DNA of 64,000 nucleotides from Pedobacter soli (GCF_900101435.1 NZ_FMZH01000005.1:186001-250000); one strand, 5' to 3'; positions 18,509 to 27,382 are shown, counted from the first letter of the stretch. Numbers and translations are program-made. The notes: generated by a model from the sequence alone, not told the origin.

Positions 18509-18593
18509 ATAGTTAATGGCTTATAGTTAATGGTCGTTGTGTTTAGGCCGCTGCTTAAACTATTTGGCTATCAGCCATTGACTATCAACTACT
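18509..18593. repeat. Heptad arrays between tlpA-like gene and der
   Basis: 18509-18536 is ATAGTTA, ATGGCTT, ATAGTTA, ATGGTCG, effectively a 14-bp tandem repeat. 18566-18593 is GGCTATC, AGCCATT, GACTATC, AACTACT, the inverse type. The two halves can pair across a ~30-nt loop. Confidence 0.75.
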
Positions 18594-18648
18594 AACCGAT
18601 TTATTTCGGGCTGCAAAGGTACGGTTAATTTTCGTAACCTCAGTGATA

Positions 18649-19155
18649 TTAATTTTTATACTTTTCTAAAAGTCCTTTCAGTACTTCTTCAGTAAGTTCG
18701 TTATCCTTTAGCAATGGAAAACCCTCCCAACGCACAATCCCTTTCGGATCGATTAAAATCGCGTGCGGAATACCTTTAACTTCCAGCTGATTTTTCACTG
18801 TGCCTTTGGTATCAATTGCTTCGGAATAGTTAATTTTCGGATTATTAAAAGCTTCCACTTTTTCAGCAGACTCATCAGAAACCCCGATAATTACTACTTT
18901 ATCGGCATATTTCTTTTGCATATCGTTTAACGAAGGGATGTACGCCCTGCACGGACCACACCAGGTTGCCCAAAAATCAATCAATACAAATTTACCTTTG
19001 GTATCGGGCTGTTTCGAAATCCATTTTTCTACTACCAGTTCGGGCGCTTTTTCGTTCAGGATTGATTTGGCCCACAATTTTTTACCGTTATTCGATTCCT
19101 GGGCAACAACCACAGCGCTTACGAATAACAACAAGATCGTTATGCTTTTCTTCAT
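18649..19155 (-). CDS. TlpA-family thioredoxin-like disulfide oxidoreductase
   Basis: 168-aa exported thiol-disulfide protein. The signal peptide is MKKSITILLLFVSAVVVA. The thioredoxin active site is FWATWCGPCRAYIPSLNDM (CGPC, near residue 65-68), with the conserved cis-Pro in VKGIPHAILIDPKG. This is the periplasmic TlpA/ResA type, probably reducing cysteines of cytochrome c or other envelope proteins. It lies 15 bp downstream of era on the same strand, so likely co-transcribed with it. Confidence 0.9.
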   Translation of the reverse strand: MKKSITILLLFVSAVVVAQESNNGKKLWAKSILNEKAPELVVEKWISKQPDTKGKFVLIDFWATWCGPCRAYIPSLNDMQKKYADKVVIIGVSDESAEKVEAFNNPKINYSEAIDTKGTVKNQLEVKGIPHAILIDPKGIVRWEGFPLLKDNELTEEVLKGLLEKYKN

Positions 19156-19170
19156 CCTTAAAAATCGAAA

Positions 19171-20067
19171 TTAATTATCGTATCCGAAACTTTTCAGGTA
19201 GTTCTTTTTACTTCTCCAATCCGGGATCACCTTAACAAACAGCTCCAGAAATACTTTGGCATCTAAAAACTTTTCGATTTCGAGCCTGGCTTCAGTACCA
19301 ACTTTCTTTAACATACTGCCACCAGTACCAATCAGGATATTCTTCTGCGAATCGCGCTCTACCACAACTTCGGCACTGATGCGTACCATTAAACCCTTAC
19401 CATTTTTAAGAGGTTCTTCTTTAAAACTCTTCACAATTACCTCTGTACTATAAGGAATTTCTTTCTGATAGTTTAAAAAGATCTTCTCGCGTACGATTTC
19501 TGAAACAAAGAAACGCTCAGAACGGTCGGTTAAATCTTCCTTATCGTAATATGGTGGATGCTCTGGCAACATTTCCAAAACGCGGTCAAGCAAACCATCC
19601 ACATTGTGTTTATGCAAAGCAGAAATGGCATAAATGGCAACTGGCTTTAATTTTTCGTTCCAGTAAGCAATTTTCTCATCCACCTGCTCTTGTGTAGCCT
19701 GGTCTATCTTATTAATTAAGACAATTGTTGGAATATCTTTATTTAAAATTTTATCCAAAACATCGTCTTCATCATGCGATTCATTAATATCAGTTACAAA
19801 TAAAAGCACATCAGCATCGGTTAATGAGCCGTTAACGAAGCTCATCATACTCTCCTGTAAACTGTATTTTGGCTTAATTATCCCTGGAGTATCAGAAAAA
19901 ACAATCTGATATTCTGCTTCATTTACAATTCCTAAAATACGGTGTCTTGTGGTTTGAGCCTTAGGGGTAATAATACTAAGTCGCTCGCCTACAAGCACAT
20001 TCATCAAGGTAGATTTACCTACATTGGGCTTACCTACTATACTAACAAAACCTGCTTTATGCGTCAT
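19171..20067 (-). CDS. era: GTPase Era
   Basis: 298-aa GTPase for 16S rRNA 3'-end processing and 30S assembly. G1 [12 protein letters not shown] (about 11-22), G3 DTPGI, G4 NKID. The C-terminal KH domain is seen in EVIVKSFKEEP, then SQKNILIGTGGSMLKKVG, where GTGG is the RNA-binding GxxG loop. Length matches E. coli Era (301). ATG 20067 follows an AT-rich region. The gene is divergent from the first tRNA cassette: its start is only 115 bp from the tRNA, and the tRNA promoter lies between. Confidence 0.97.
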   Translation of the reverse strand: MTHKAGFVSIVGKPNVGKSTLMNVLVGERLSIITPKAQTTRHRILGIVNEAEYQIVFSDTPGIIKPKYSLQESMMSFVNGSLTDADVLLFVTDINESHDEDDVLDKILNKDIPTIVLINKIDQATQEQVDEKIAYWNEKLKPVAIYAISALHKHNVDGLLDRVLEMLPEHPPYYDKEDLTDRSERFFVSEIVREKIFLNYQKEIPYSTEVIVKSFKEEPLKNGKGLMVRISAEVVVERDSQKNILIGTGGSMLKKVGTEARLEIEKFLDAKVFLELFVKVIPDWRSKKNYLKSFGYDN

Positions 20068-20089
20068 TGAAATATTTTTTTAAAAAAAA

Positions 20090-20121
20090 TTTGCAGTACA
20101 AAGAAACGAATTATATCTTTG
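20090..20121 (+). promoter_or_regulatory. Promoter of first tRNA cassette
   Basis: TTTG (20090-20093) and TATCTTTG (20114-20121) are separated by 20 bp, a full match to the Bacteroidetes sigma consensus TTTG-N19/20-TAnnTTTG. It lies 62 bp before tRNA-fMet. Confidence 0.8.
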
Positions 20122-20182
20122 CATTCCAATTCGGAAACAGGGTTAAGGATTTAATTCAAGAGAAAAAACGAGTTGTATAGAG

Positions 20183-20258
<76 letters not shown>

Positions 20259-20285
20259 AAAGAGTTGAAAGACACTCTAAAAAAT

Positions 20286-20357
20286 GGCCCGTTCGTCTAG
20301 GGGTGAGGACGCCAGATTTTCATTCTGGAAACAGGGGTTCGATTCCCCTACGGGCTA
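20286..20357 (+). tRNA. tRNA-Glu (TTC), copy 1
   Basis: 72 nt without CCA. The anticodon stem-loop is CCAGA-TTTTCAT-TCTGG, the acceptor is GGCCCGT/ACGGGCT and the T arm is AGGGG-TTCGATT-CCCCT. The D loop reads AGGGGTGA, differing by one base from copy 2 (AGGGGTTA). It lies 27 bp after tRNA-fMet, so the pair forms one transcript. Confidence 0.95.
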
Positions 20358-20358
20358 C

Positions 20359-20385
20359 AAAAAGCGATCAGAAATGGTCGCTTTT
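20359..20385 (+). terminator. Terminator of first tRNA cassette
   Basis: A-rich stem AAAAGCGATC/GGTCGCTTTT with a 6-nt loop and one G-T pair, directly after tRNA-Glu. A short T-rich tail (TTTTGTTGTTT) follows. Confidence 0.75.
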
Positions 20386-20543
20386 GTTGTTTATGGCGAT
20401 TTGCTAAATCTCCTCCACCCACTGAAACAGGCAATTCCACTGCTATTTATAATTTATTTACAAAATTTACATTTTTATTTACAGTCCAAACCGTGCAGTC
20501 CGGAAAGCATCAGGGTAGATTTGTTCAATCAATTTCAAAGGAT

Positions 20544-21092
20544 ATGAAAAATAAAAAAAATGTAATCTATGCGATGATCCTCTCGCTGGTTGTAGTGAGC
20601 GGAGTCTTATTCGCCAATCGTGAATTTAGAACCGAAAGATCACCGAGGCTGTTATCTATTAACGAAAAGAAAGCACTCCTGGAGGCCAGAAAAAAATGGG
20701 AGGCATCACCTGACGGTATAAAGTTCAAAAAATGGGAGATTTCACCTGAAGGCAAAAAAGTACGCGCAAGTCATGATAAAATAAAGAAATACATAAATGA
20801 CTTTGCCAATATGGAGGCTGTGGTAACCTCAGTTACTTTTCAGCGTGCAAATGTAAAATCAGGACCAAAATGGCTTATAGTCAGAATTGACAGCGAACAA
20901 TACATGATGCAATTTATCCCTAAGGATTTTCAGCAATTAAAAAGCCTGAAAGTTAATGACAGAATAATTATTAGAAGTCGCAGCGCAGGGTATTCTCCTA
21001 ATCATCCCTATCTGATTCTATCAGGCGACTACATTGAACAAAATAGCAGGATACTTTTTAAACGCGATTTCAGCAAAAATAACGGTTGCTAA
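20544..21092 (+). CDS. Hypothetical exported/anchored protein between duplicated tRNA cassettes
   Basis: 182-aa protein with an N-terminal membrane segment (VIYAMILSLVVVSGVLFA, about 6-23). A Lys/Glu-rich helical segment with a near-repeat follows (ARKKWEASPDGIKFKKWEISPEGKKVRAS). The C-terminal half may be a small OB-fold-like beta domain (KWLIVRIDSEQYMMQFIP ... VNDRIIIRSRSAG ... YLILSGDYIE). No family recognised with confidence. It starts at ATG 20544 after AAAGGAT. It is the only gene between the two tRNA cassettes and may have come in with the duplication. Confidence 0.65.
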   Translation: MKNKKNVIYAMILSLVVVSGVLFANREFRTERSPRLLSINEKKALLEARKKWEASPDGIKFKKWEISPEGKKVRASHDKIKKYINDFANMEAVVTSVTFQRANVKSGPKWLIVRIDSEQYMMQFIPKDFQQLKSLKVNDRIIIRSRSAGYSPNHPYLILSGDYIEQNSRILFKRDFSKNNGC

Positions 21093-21560
21093 AGATTAGC
21101 CAATAATAAAAAAACTGACTCCAATGCCACCACGAAGCGCTAACAGCAATCAAAAAATTTTTCTTTAGAATTACTAAAGCCATCAAAGATTTGATGTTTT
21201 GATCCTAAATGTATTAAACTAGACTATTTTTTGCGCCTGATTTACCCGCATCAGATAACAATGCGGGTAAACAGGTCTTTTAATCAACATAACTAACCAA
21301 ATATATATTGAGATAAAAATTGAAGTCTAAAGACAGAAGAGAAATGAGTTATTCTTATTTAGACTAATTTTAAACAAAGAAACGAAGCAATAGCGAATAT
21401 TCCAAATGTTTTCAAGTAAAATAATTTTGCTTAAAAAAGTGAAAAATATTTTAATCGACTTAACAGGCTTTAAGCTATTCATTTTAAATTATTTAGCCTT
21501 GTTTTAAAAACAAAGGAAGCCAGACAATTAAATTTTAATTCGATTTTTTTCTTGAAAGGG
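21093..21560. other. Gene-free AT-rich spacer between the tRNA cassettes
   Basis: No coding frame seen in this stretch. It holds one strong perfect hairpin (21241-21271) and otherwise AT-rich sequence up to the promoter of the second tRNA cassette. Confidence 0.6.
21241..21271. repeat. Perfect 11-bp-stem hairpin
   Basis: TTTACCCGCAT and ATGCGGGTAAA flank a 9-nt loop. No long T run follows (ACAGGTCTTTT), so it is a weak terminator candidate for the 182-aa gene 149 bp upstream, or a structured RNA element. Confidence 0.7.
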
Positions 21561-21591
21561 TTTGTATTTTCAAAAATAAATTCTACTTTTG
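21561..21591 (+). promoter_or_regulatory. Promoter of second tRNA cassette
   Basis: TTTG (21561-21564) and TACTTTTG (21584-21591) are separated by 19 bp, matching the Bacteroidetes consensus. It lies 38 bp before the second tRNA-fMet; the sequence differs from the first cassette's promoter. Confidence 0.8.
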
Positions 21592-21629
21592 CACTCCCTC
21601 AAACGGATATTTGGGGCGAAAAAATAGAG

Positions 21630-21705
<76 letters not shown>

Positions 21706-21738
21706 AAGGAGTTGAAAAGACACTCTTTTATTAATAAT

Positions 21739-21810
21739 GGCCCGTTCGTCTAGGGGTTAGGACGCCAGATTTTCATTCTGGAAACAGGGGTTCGATTCCC
21801 CTACGGGCTA
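21739..21810 (+). tRNA. tRNA-Glu (TTC), copy 2
   Basis: 72 nt, differing from copy 1 by one base in the D loop (GGGGTTAGG against GGGGTGAGG). CCA is not encoded. The spacer from tRNA-fMet is 33 bp, against 27 bp in copy 1. Confidence 0.95.
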
Positions 21811-21821
21811 CGAATACAAAT

Positions 21822-21860
21822 AAAAAAAGCCTGCAAATTTAAAATTTGCAGGCTTTTTTT
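21822..21860 (+). terminator. Terminator of second tRNA cassette
   Basis: A 12-bp stem GCCTGCAAATTT/AAATTTGCAGGC with an A run before and seven T residues after. Strong, and different in sequence from the first cassette's terminator. Confidence 0.92.
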
Positions 21861-21973
21861 ATTTACAAGATTTAAATGAGGATTTCGGCGAAAGTCATCA
21901 AACGTTTCGCTGCAAGCCTGGCACAACCTGCTCATATATCTCTTCCCCGTTTTACAAGCGATTTATCCGTTAA

Positions 21974-22321
21974 CTATTCAGTAACTTTTTCATATTCCAG
22001 GGTGCCTGTTTTATTGCTGCTTATAATGCGTTTTTTGGCATCGAAATAATCAACTGAGAAAGCGATTGAAACCACACTGATTTTAATGGTTAATTGTTTA
22101 TTATCGGCCGATAATTTCCATTTCCCCTTTCTGGATTTATCTCCATTAATCCCATTAAATACCCCATCCTCACTAAAAACCTGATAGGTATTTTCGGGGG
22201 TAGATACGATGCCGTTATTGGTTTGCTTTACAAGTTTCCATTTTCCAACGAGCTCTTTGGCAGTTTGTGCGTGGCTCGAATAGCAGGCCAGGCAAATGAT
22301 CAAAGTAATTAAGAATTTCAT
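21974..22321 (-). CDS. Lipocalin-like secreted protein
   Basis: 115-aa protein with a signal peptide (MKFLITLIICLACYSSHA, ~18 residues). It has the lipocalin-like pattern of small Bacteroidetes proteins: an early ELVGKWKLVKQTNNG, a middle YQVFSEDGVFNG, then KGKWKLSADNKQLTI and a last strand GTLEYEKV. The ligand is unknown. It is monocistronic, convergent with the second tRNA cassette and divergent from the next gene. Confidence 0.8.
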   Translation of the reverse strand: MKFLITLIICLACYSSHAQTAKELVGKWKLVKQTNNGIVSTPENTYQVFSEDGVFNGINGDKSRKGKWKLSADNKQLTIKISVVSIAFSVDYFDAKKRIISSNKTGTLEYEKVTE

Positions 22322-22532
22322 AGTCTAGTTTTTAGCTAATTTAGCAAATAATTCTAATCTGCATTCAAGTGAAAGACTGATACCGCAAAAAATAAGTTAA
22401 TAAACATTTACCCCTGAAGTGTAGGTTTAATACCTGCTATTTATTTTTCGAAATTACAATCAGCATTGTTAAAAGATAAAAAGTGTCTTGTATTTTAGCA
22501 TCCCTGATTTATCGACAGGAAAACCGACCATT

Positions 22533-23015
22533 ATGCTCATCAAACAAATCACTTTCAGTTTCTCTATTGCTTTTATTTCCTGGATTGCCGGCATGTTATT
22601 GAATGCCTTCTTCACAAAAATGAATTTATACCATCCGCGCATAACGCACCTTAACTTCATAAAAAATGAGAAGGTTAACAAATTATTGGGACTGAATGTA
22701 TTTAAATATATCATTTTGCATTCTTTCTTTAAATTTTTCAACCCTAAGCTCTCTATGAAGAAAAAAATCAGGGTCAGCGAGTTAAATGAATACAGAAAAG
22801 AAATGAACCTGGCTGAGCTTAACCATTTACTGGCTTTTGGTTTTATGTCTGTGTTTATTTTTATTAAAATATTTAAAGGTTTGTACCTTTTTGCGGTGGT
22901 AATGACTTTGGTGAATATCCTGATGAACATCTATCCCGCCCTGTTGCAACAGCAAAACAAGAGGCGCATTGATAAATATTTGAATATTTTATCGCTAAAG
23001 AGCAGGCAAAACTAA
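22533..23015 (+). CDS. Hypothetical membrane protein, possibly CrtO-type acyltransferase family
   Basis: 160-aa protein with an N-terminal membrane helix (FSFSIAFISWIAGMLLNAFF) and a C-terminal hydrophobic hairpin (FGFMSVFIFIKIFKGLYLFAVVMTLVNIL). It ends NIYPALLQQQNKRRIDKYL. That ending resembles the glycosyl-4,4'-diaponeurosporenoate acyltransferase-like family, but the similarity is recalled, not tested. ATG 22533 is chosen over an upstream in-frame TTG. Single gene; function unknown. Confidence 0.6.
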   Translation: MLIKQITFSFSIAFISWIAGMLLNAFFTKMNLYHPRITHLNFIKNEKVNKLLGLNVFKYIILHSFFKFFNPKLSMKKKIRVSELNEYRKEMNLAELNHLLAFGFMSVFIFIKIFKGLYLFAVVMTLVNILMNIYPALLQQQNKRRIDKYLNILSLKSRQN

Positions 23016-23106
23016 AGCGCTCTGAATAAAGCTATTCCTGAACTGTTGAATCTAAAACCCCTTAGGTTATGCAACTACTTAGCCGGCTGCATCGTCTTTG
23101 CGGTAT

Positions 23107-24774
23107 ATGATAAAGATCCCTTACTGTTTTAAAAGGCTGTTTTTAACTTTTGCAGCCTTATTTACATTATTCAATGCCACGGCACAATATATTTTAACCG
23201 GTAGCATCAAAGATACTCAGCAACATCCTATCTCCTATTGTTCAATAGGAATTAAAAATAGCAGGGTTGCTACTGTTGCAGGTGAAGACGGTTCTTTCAA
23301 ACTGGTTATCCCCGATAGTCTTGCCGGCAGTAGTGTAACATTCAGTGCCATCGGTTTTATGGATCGGCAGGTTCAGCAAAATGAACTTAAACCGGGTATC
23401 GTCGTTACACTCAAAGAAAAGATATTTGATATGGCCGAAGTGCTTATCAAAGGAACGAAATTGAAAGAACGGATTGTAGGGCAGCAATCCAGACCCATGA
23501 TTACTTTTTCTAAAATGTTCGATAAGAACGTTCCAAGCATAGAACAGGGAAATATCTTCGAAATATACAACCGGACGGTGCTTAAAGCCTATAATTTCTA
23601 TATCATGCCCAGCTCAAGGTTTTCTGCGATCACCTTAAAGCTTAATGTTTATACCGTAAAAAATAATTTACCAGACAGTAATGTTTTACGTAAAAACATC
23701 ACTTATCGTACCACCACTACTGGCTGGCAACATATAGACCTTGCAGCTCATCAGCTCAATTTTGATGGTCTGGATAAGATCGCTGTGACCCTGCAACTGG
23801 TTACCTATGTACCAGATAGCAGCAATAATTTTGTTTTTGGTGTTTCGGCAAAGAAAACGGTAGCTAAAGATTTGCTGTTCAGATACCAAAGTCAGGGAAA
23901 CTGGGAAAGTAATGCCGGAACTTTCATCGCCAATTTAGATCTTAAATACAGCAAGGAAGCAGACAAACCAGGGCTGGCTGAAAAGCCTTTAACAGTTGAA
24001 AAGCCAGAGATAACTGCACTGACCAATTATTACCGTTACAAGCAGGCTGCCCAACAAAGTGGATATGGTAAAAACAAAAATGGCAAATATATTGACCTGG
24101 GAGATGCCAGAATTTACACAGAAGAATATGGTAAAGGAGAGCCCCTGGTACTTTTGCATGGCAATAACGGAAGTATAGCAGATTTCTATCAGCAAATTCC
24201 TGTTTTTGCAAAGCATTTCAGGGTAATTGCGATCGATACGCGAGGTCAGGGCAGAAGTACAGATTTATCTTCAGGAGCTTATAGTTACGATGGCTTTGCC
24301 AATGATCTGTATAAGGTACTTACAGCAATGGAGCTGAAAAAAGTAAATATTGTTGGCTGGAGTGATGGCGGCAATACTGCGCTAAGCTTCAATATTACCC
24401 ATCCGGAACTGGTAAACAATATCGTAACCATTGGTTCAAACCTCGATCCATCGGGCGTAGCAGATAGTTTACTCACCGCTTTCAGCAATCAGCTTAAGGC
24501 CCAAAGCCCACCAAAAAACTCCCATTTAATTAGTCTGATTCTGGAACAGCCCCATATCACAACAAAACAGCTGCAGCAGATTGCCAATCCTGTATTGGTT
24601 ATTGCAGGAAGTGATGATGTTATTAAGCCAGCGCATACGAGATTAATTGCGGCTAACATTAGCAAGTCTCAGTTACAAATCATTCCCAATGCAACACATT
24701 ACGTTCCTTTTGAAAAACCAGATGATCTGAATAAGGTTATTCTTGATTTTTTGAGTCCTCCAATAAATAAATAA
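23107..24774 (+). CDS. Exported alpha/beta hydrolase with N-terminal carboxypeptidase-regulatory-like domain
   Basis: 555-aa protein. A signal peptide covers about 1-26. A carboxypeptidase regulatory-like beta domain follows (about 27-110; YILTGSIKDTQQHPI, then TVAGEDGSFKLVIP and VTLKEKIFDMAEVLIKG), the type normally found before TonB-dependent receptors. Residues ~120-285 form a beta-rich region of unknown family. From ~310 to 555 it is an alpha/beta hydrolase: PLVLLHGNNGS oxyanion region, nucleophile Ser419 in GWSDGG, acid Asp503 or Asp504 in GSDDVIKP, His531 in ATHYVPFEKP. Esterase, lactonase or peptidase activity in the periplasm is likely; the substrate is unknown. Confidence 0.85.
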   Translation: MIKIPYCFKRLFLTFAALFTLFNATAQYILTGSIKDTQQHPISYCSIGIKNSRVATVAGEDGSFKLVIPDSLAGSSVTFSAIGFMDRQVQQNELKPGIVVTLKEKIFDMAEVLIKGTKLKERIVGQQSRPMITFSKMFDKNVPSIEQGNIFEIYNRTVLKAYNFYIMPSSRFSAITLKLNVYTVKNNLPDSNVLRKNITYRTTTTGWQHIDLAAHQLNFDGLDKIAVTLQLVTYVPDSSNNFVFGVSAKKTVAKDLLFRYQSQGNWESNAGTFIANLDLKYSKEADKPGLAEKPLTVEKPEITALTNYYRYKQAAQQSGYGKNKNGKYIDLGDARIYTEEYGKGEPLVLLHGNNGSIADFYQQIPVFAKHFRVIAIDTRGQGRSTDLSSGAYSYDGFANDLYKVLTAMELKKVNIVGWSDGGNTALSFNITHPELVNNIVTIGSNLDPSGVADSLLTAFSNQLKAQSPPKNSHLISLILEQPHITTKQLQQIANPVLVIAGSDDVIKPAHTRLIAANISKSQLQIIPNATHYVPFEKPDDLNKVILDFLSPPINK

Positions 24775-24895
24775 TACCGATTTAATGCTATAAAAAGACC
24801 GAAAAACATCTCTTAGAAGATAAAATGTAGCGTTTCCCTAAACTTTATCGTTTCCTTAAGAAAACTAAATTAACCAAAACCACATCAAAGCTTTT

Positions 24896-25504
24896 ATGAG
24901 AAAACTTGCCTTGTTTTTATTGACCCTTTCTTTTTTATCGTGCAAAAAAGACCCCAGTTACGGGCCGCATAACTTAAAAAACGGCCAGGAAGTTGAATTA
25001 CTGGTCGATCACCGCTATGGCGCTGAAAAAGATATTTTAATTAAGCTGCCCGAAAATGTTCCTGCCGGCGCCTATCTGGCTGGTTTTGAACAAAGAGAAC
25101 CTGGCTTTAGTTATCGGGTAAGGGCAAAATTTCACCATGACGACGATCCTCCGCAAGATAGCTCGTCTGATTCTTTTGAATTTTTAAGAATTACGAGTAA
25201 GGAACAATACAAAGGAACTGAATCTTTCGATATCCAGCTGATTGTATCTTACGTACCAGGCGGACCAACGATCAGATTAAACAAAACAGGAAACGATTAT
25301 TATTTTATTCCCGATAAATTACAATTGAATGCTGCCAACAATACTGTAGCAGGGCAGTTGGAAGAAATCTGGCAGAATGTTAAAGAAATACGTGCCGACT
25401 GGAAGTTAAAACCAAAGTGGAAGGCCATTAAAGCAACAGTTACGCATAATCCTCAAAAATTTGGGAAAGCTTACCTGGTGCAACAAATTCAGTTTACACT
25501 TTAA
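24896..25504 (+). CDS. Hypothetical lipoprotein
   Basis: 202-aa protein with a lipoprotein signal: MRKLALFLLTLSFLSCKKD, lipidated Cys16, followed by Lys-Lys-Asp. The mature part is polar and rich in beta strands (VELLVDHRYGAEKDILIKLP, FDIQLIVSYVPGG). No domain recognised. It has its own terminator 24 bp after the stop. Function unknown. Confidence 0.7.
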   Translation: MRKLALFLLTLSFLSCKKDPSYGPHNLKNGQEVELLVDHRYGAEKDILIKLPENVPAGAYLAGFEQREPGFSYRVRAKFHHDDDPPQDSSSDSFEFLRITSKEQYKGTESFDIQLIVSYVPGGPTIRLNKTGNDYYFIPDKLQLNAANNTVAGQLEEIWQNVKEIRADWKLKPKWKAIKATVTHNPQKFGKAYLVQQIQFTL

Positions 25505-25527
25505 TTTAATTCGTCCCAACTAAATAC

Positions 25528-25558
25528 AAAGCATCAATCAAGCGATTGATGCTTTTTT
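25528..25558 (+). terminator. Intrinsic terminator after the lipoprotein gene
   Basis: Stem AAAGCATCAATC/GATTGATGCTTT with a 4-nt loop, followed by T residues. Confidence 0.92.
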
Positions 25559-25617
25559 GTTCAGCCTGATCTCAACTAATAAATTAATCGTTATTTTAGT
25601 ACAAAAAATTAACGCTT

Positions 25618-25827
25618 ATGGAACTTATCTTCGTTTTTATTGTTATTCCAGCACTTATTTCCTTGCTGGCCGCAGCTTTTATCACAACGCTTACACGAAA
25701 AAAGCTAATTGCAAGTAATAATCAGTATGTAACTGCCATTTCTATCGGTGTTTTTATATTGAGCAGCATTGTTATTTTTAGTGCTATTGCCGCTTTAATC
25801 TTGTACAATATTCGTTTTGAACGTTAG
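25618..25827 (+). CDS. Small two-helix membrane protein
   Basis: 69-aa protein with two predicted membrane helices (about 2-24 and 40-64) joined by a basic loop (TRKKLIASNNQ). No family recognised. Its last 33 bp overlap the 3' end of the convergent DUF2306 gene, so each coding end lies within the other. Confidence 0.6.
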   Translation: MELIFVFIVIPALISLLAAAFITTLTRKKLIASNNQYVTAISIGVFILSSIVIFSAIAALILYNIRFER

Positions 25828-26409
25828 TTTTCGCCTCCTTGATCGAATCAGCCATTCAGCAAACAACAAATTAGGCACAAAACCCAGCCAGGCATTAATC
25901 ATATAAAGTGGTAAAGGATCTACCTGTACAAAACTTAAAATAACGATTTTCCAAAACCTTAACGAAACAGCCGATAAGGTTAGTGCATAACTGCGGATCA
26001 TGAATTCCTTGTGCGCAGAAACATGGCCGCTCCGAATCTCAACCACCGCTTTATAAGTAAACCAAAACCACAAACAATCTAGCAGGATAAAAGCCATTTT
26101 GGTAGGTAAAAGGCCATTGGCATAAATCCCCATCACAAAAGCCACCGGGAAGTTCAGAAAAATATCGTAAACATAAATTTTGCCCATTATGCGGTGCAAC
26201 CTTTTATGTTTAGCCAATATCGTTGTCGAAAACTGGGTGAAGCCAGCCAACAGGGCGAAAATAATGGTAAACACATGCGTGTAAAAAGCAATTTTCCAGG
26301 GTAGAATATCCAGGTATTCTTGTTTAAACTGCAAAAAGCCAATATCATCACGCAGCGGATAATAACGGATAATGCCAATCAGCATCAGATAAGTGATGAT
26401 GGCTAGCAA
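25795..26409 (-). CDS. DUF2306 membrane protein
   Basis: About 204 aa, with six or more membrane segments and a family-typical FALLAGFTQF, then HKRLHRIMGKIYVYDI. EIRSGHVSAHKEFMIRSYALTLSAV follows, with conserved histidines that suggest a cytochrome-b561-like heme protein. Start uncertain: the frame is open upstream to about 26449 with no ATG. A TTG at 26409 is the first usable codon, and an upstream start would add residues completing the first helix. The first ATG (residue 9) would cut that helix. Convergent overlap with the small membrane protein gene. Confidence 0.8.
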   Translation of the reverse strand: MLAIITYLMLIGIIRYYPLRDDIGFLQFKQEYLDILPWKIAFYTHVFTIIFALLAGFTQFSTTILAKHKRLHRIMGKIYVYDIFLNFPVAFVMGIYANGLLPTKMAFILLDCLWFWFTYKAVVEIRSGHVSAHKEFMIRSYALTLSAVSLRFWKIVILSFVQVDPLPLYMINAWLGFVPNLLFAEWLIRSRRRKLTFKTNIVQD

Positions 26410-26543
26410 CAGGTAAACGGCTACATTTCGGGCGATATACTTAACAATATCCAGAACTTTCTACAATTTAATGGCTTACTTATGCTAAATTTATAAATAA
26501 ATGCTCACTGGCAGGTTAAAATGGCTAAGTAAATCATAAAGAT

Positions 26544-27326
26544 ATGGAAATTGAAAAAACAGCTGGTACAAAATCCGTTAACGGGATCAGTATGTATTAC
26601 GAGATTTATGGCGAAGGTGAAATTCCTTTGGTATTGATTCATGGTGGAGGCTCTACCATCCCATCCAACTTTGGCAACTTTATTCCTTATCTGGCCCAAA
26701 ACAATAAATTGATTGCTGTAGAATTGCAGGCGCACGGACGTACCAGCGACCGCGATGCACCCGAATCTTTTGAACAGGATGCGAATGATGTAGTTACCTT
26801 ACTCGAGCAATTGGATATTGCAAAAGCAAATTTTCTCGGCTTTAGCAACGGGGGCACCACAACACTGCACATTGCGGTGCGTTATCCTATTGTGGTAAAT
26901 AAAATCGTGGTCATTTCTGCCAATTATCAAAAAACAGGATTAATAGATGGTTTTTATGATGGTTTCGGTGCAGCAACTTTAGACCACATGCCCGAAGGCC
27001 TGAAAAAGTCCTATCTGGAGCTGGACCCCGATCCTGCCGGATTGCAAAATATGTTTGAGAAAGATAAACAGCGTATGATGAACTTCGTCGACCTCAGTGA
27101 TGATGAAATTGCCGGAATTAAAGCTGAGGCTCTGTTAATGCTGGCCGATCGCGACGTGATTACTCCCGAACATCTGGTTAAAACATCTAGATTGATTAAA
27201 AATTCGCGCCTCGTAATTTTACCAGGTATACATGGAAGCATGATTGGCGAAATATGCGCGCCTGATATCGATCCAAAAACACTCGGATTTACCGCAGGTT
27301 TAATCGAATCATTTTTACATTCGTAG
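26544..27326 (+). CDS. Alpha/beta hydrolase
   Basis: 260-aa soluble alpha/beta hydrolase. The oxyanion region is PLVLIHGGGSTIPSNF. Nucleophile Ser101 sits in GFSNGG, the acid is Asp in LMLADRDVITPEH, and the catalytic His230 is in PGIHGSM. It is the short esterase/lactonase type with no signal peptide. Substrate unknown. Its own transcription unit; 68 bp before a GNAT gene with its own promoter element. Confidence 0.88.
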   Translation: MEIEKTAGTKSVNGISMYYEIYGEGEIPLVLIHGGGSTIPSNFGNFIPYLAQNNKLIAVELQAHGRTSDRDAPESFEQDANDVVTLLEQLDIAKANFLGFSNGGTTTLHIAVRYPIVVNKIVVISANYQKTGLIDGFYDGFGAATLDHMPEGLKKSYLELDPDPAGLQNMFEKDKQRMMNFVDLSDDEIAGIKAEALLMLADRDVITPEHLVKTSRLIKNSRLVILPGIHGSMIGEICAPDIDPKTLGFTAGLIESFLHS

Positions 27327-27382
27327 TACACGACACCATAGGTATTTGTCCCAGCTCAACAAGAATTTAATAGCCAATTGAA

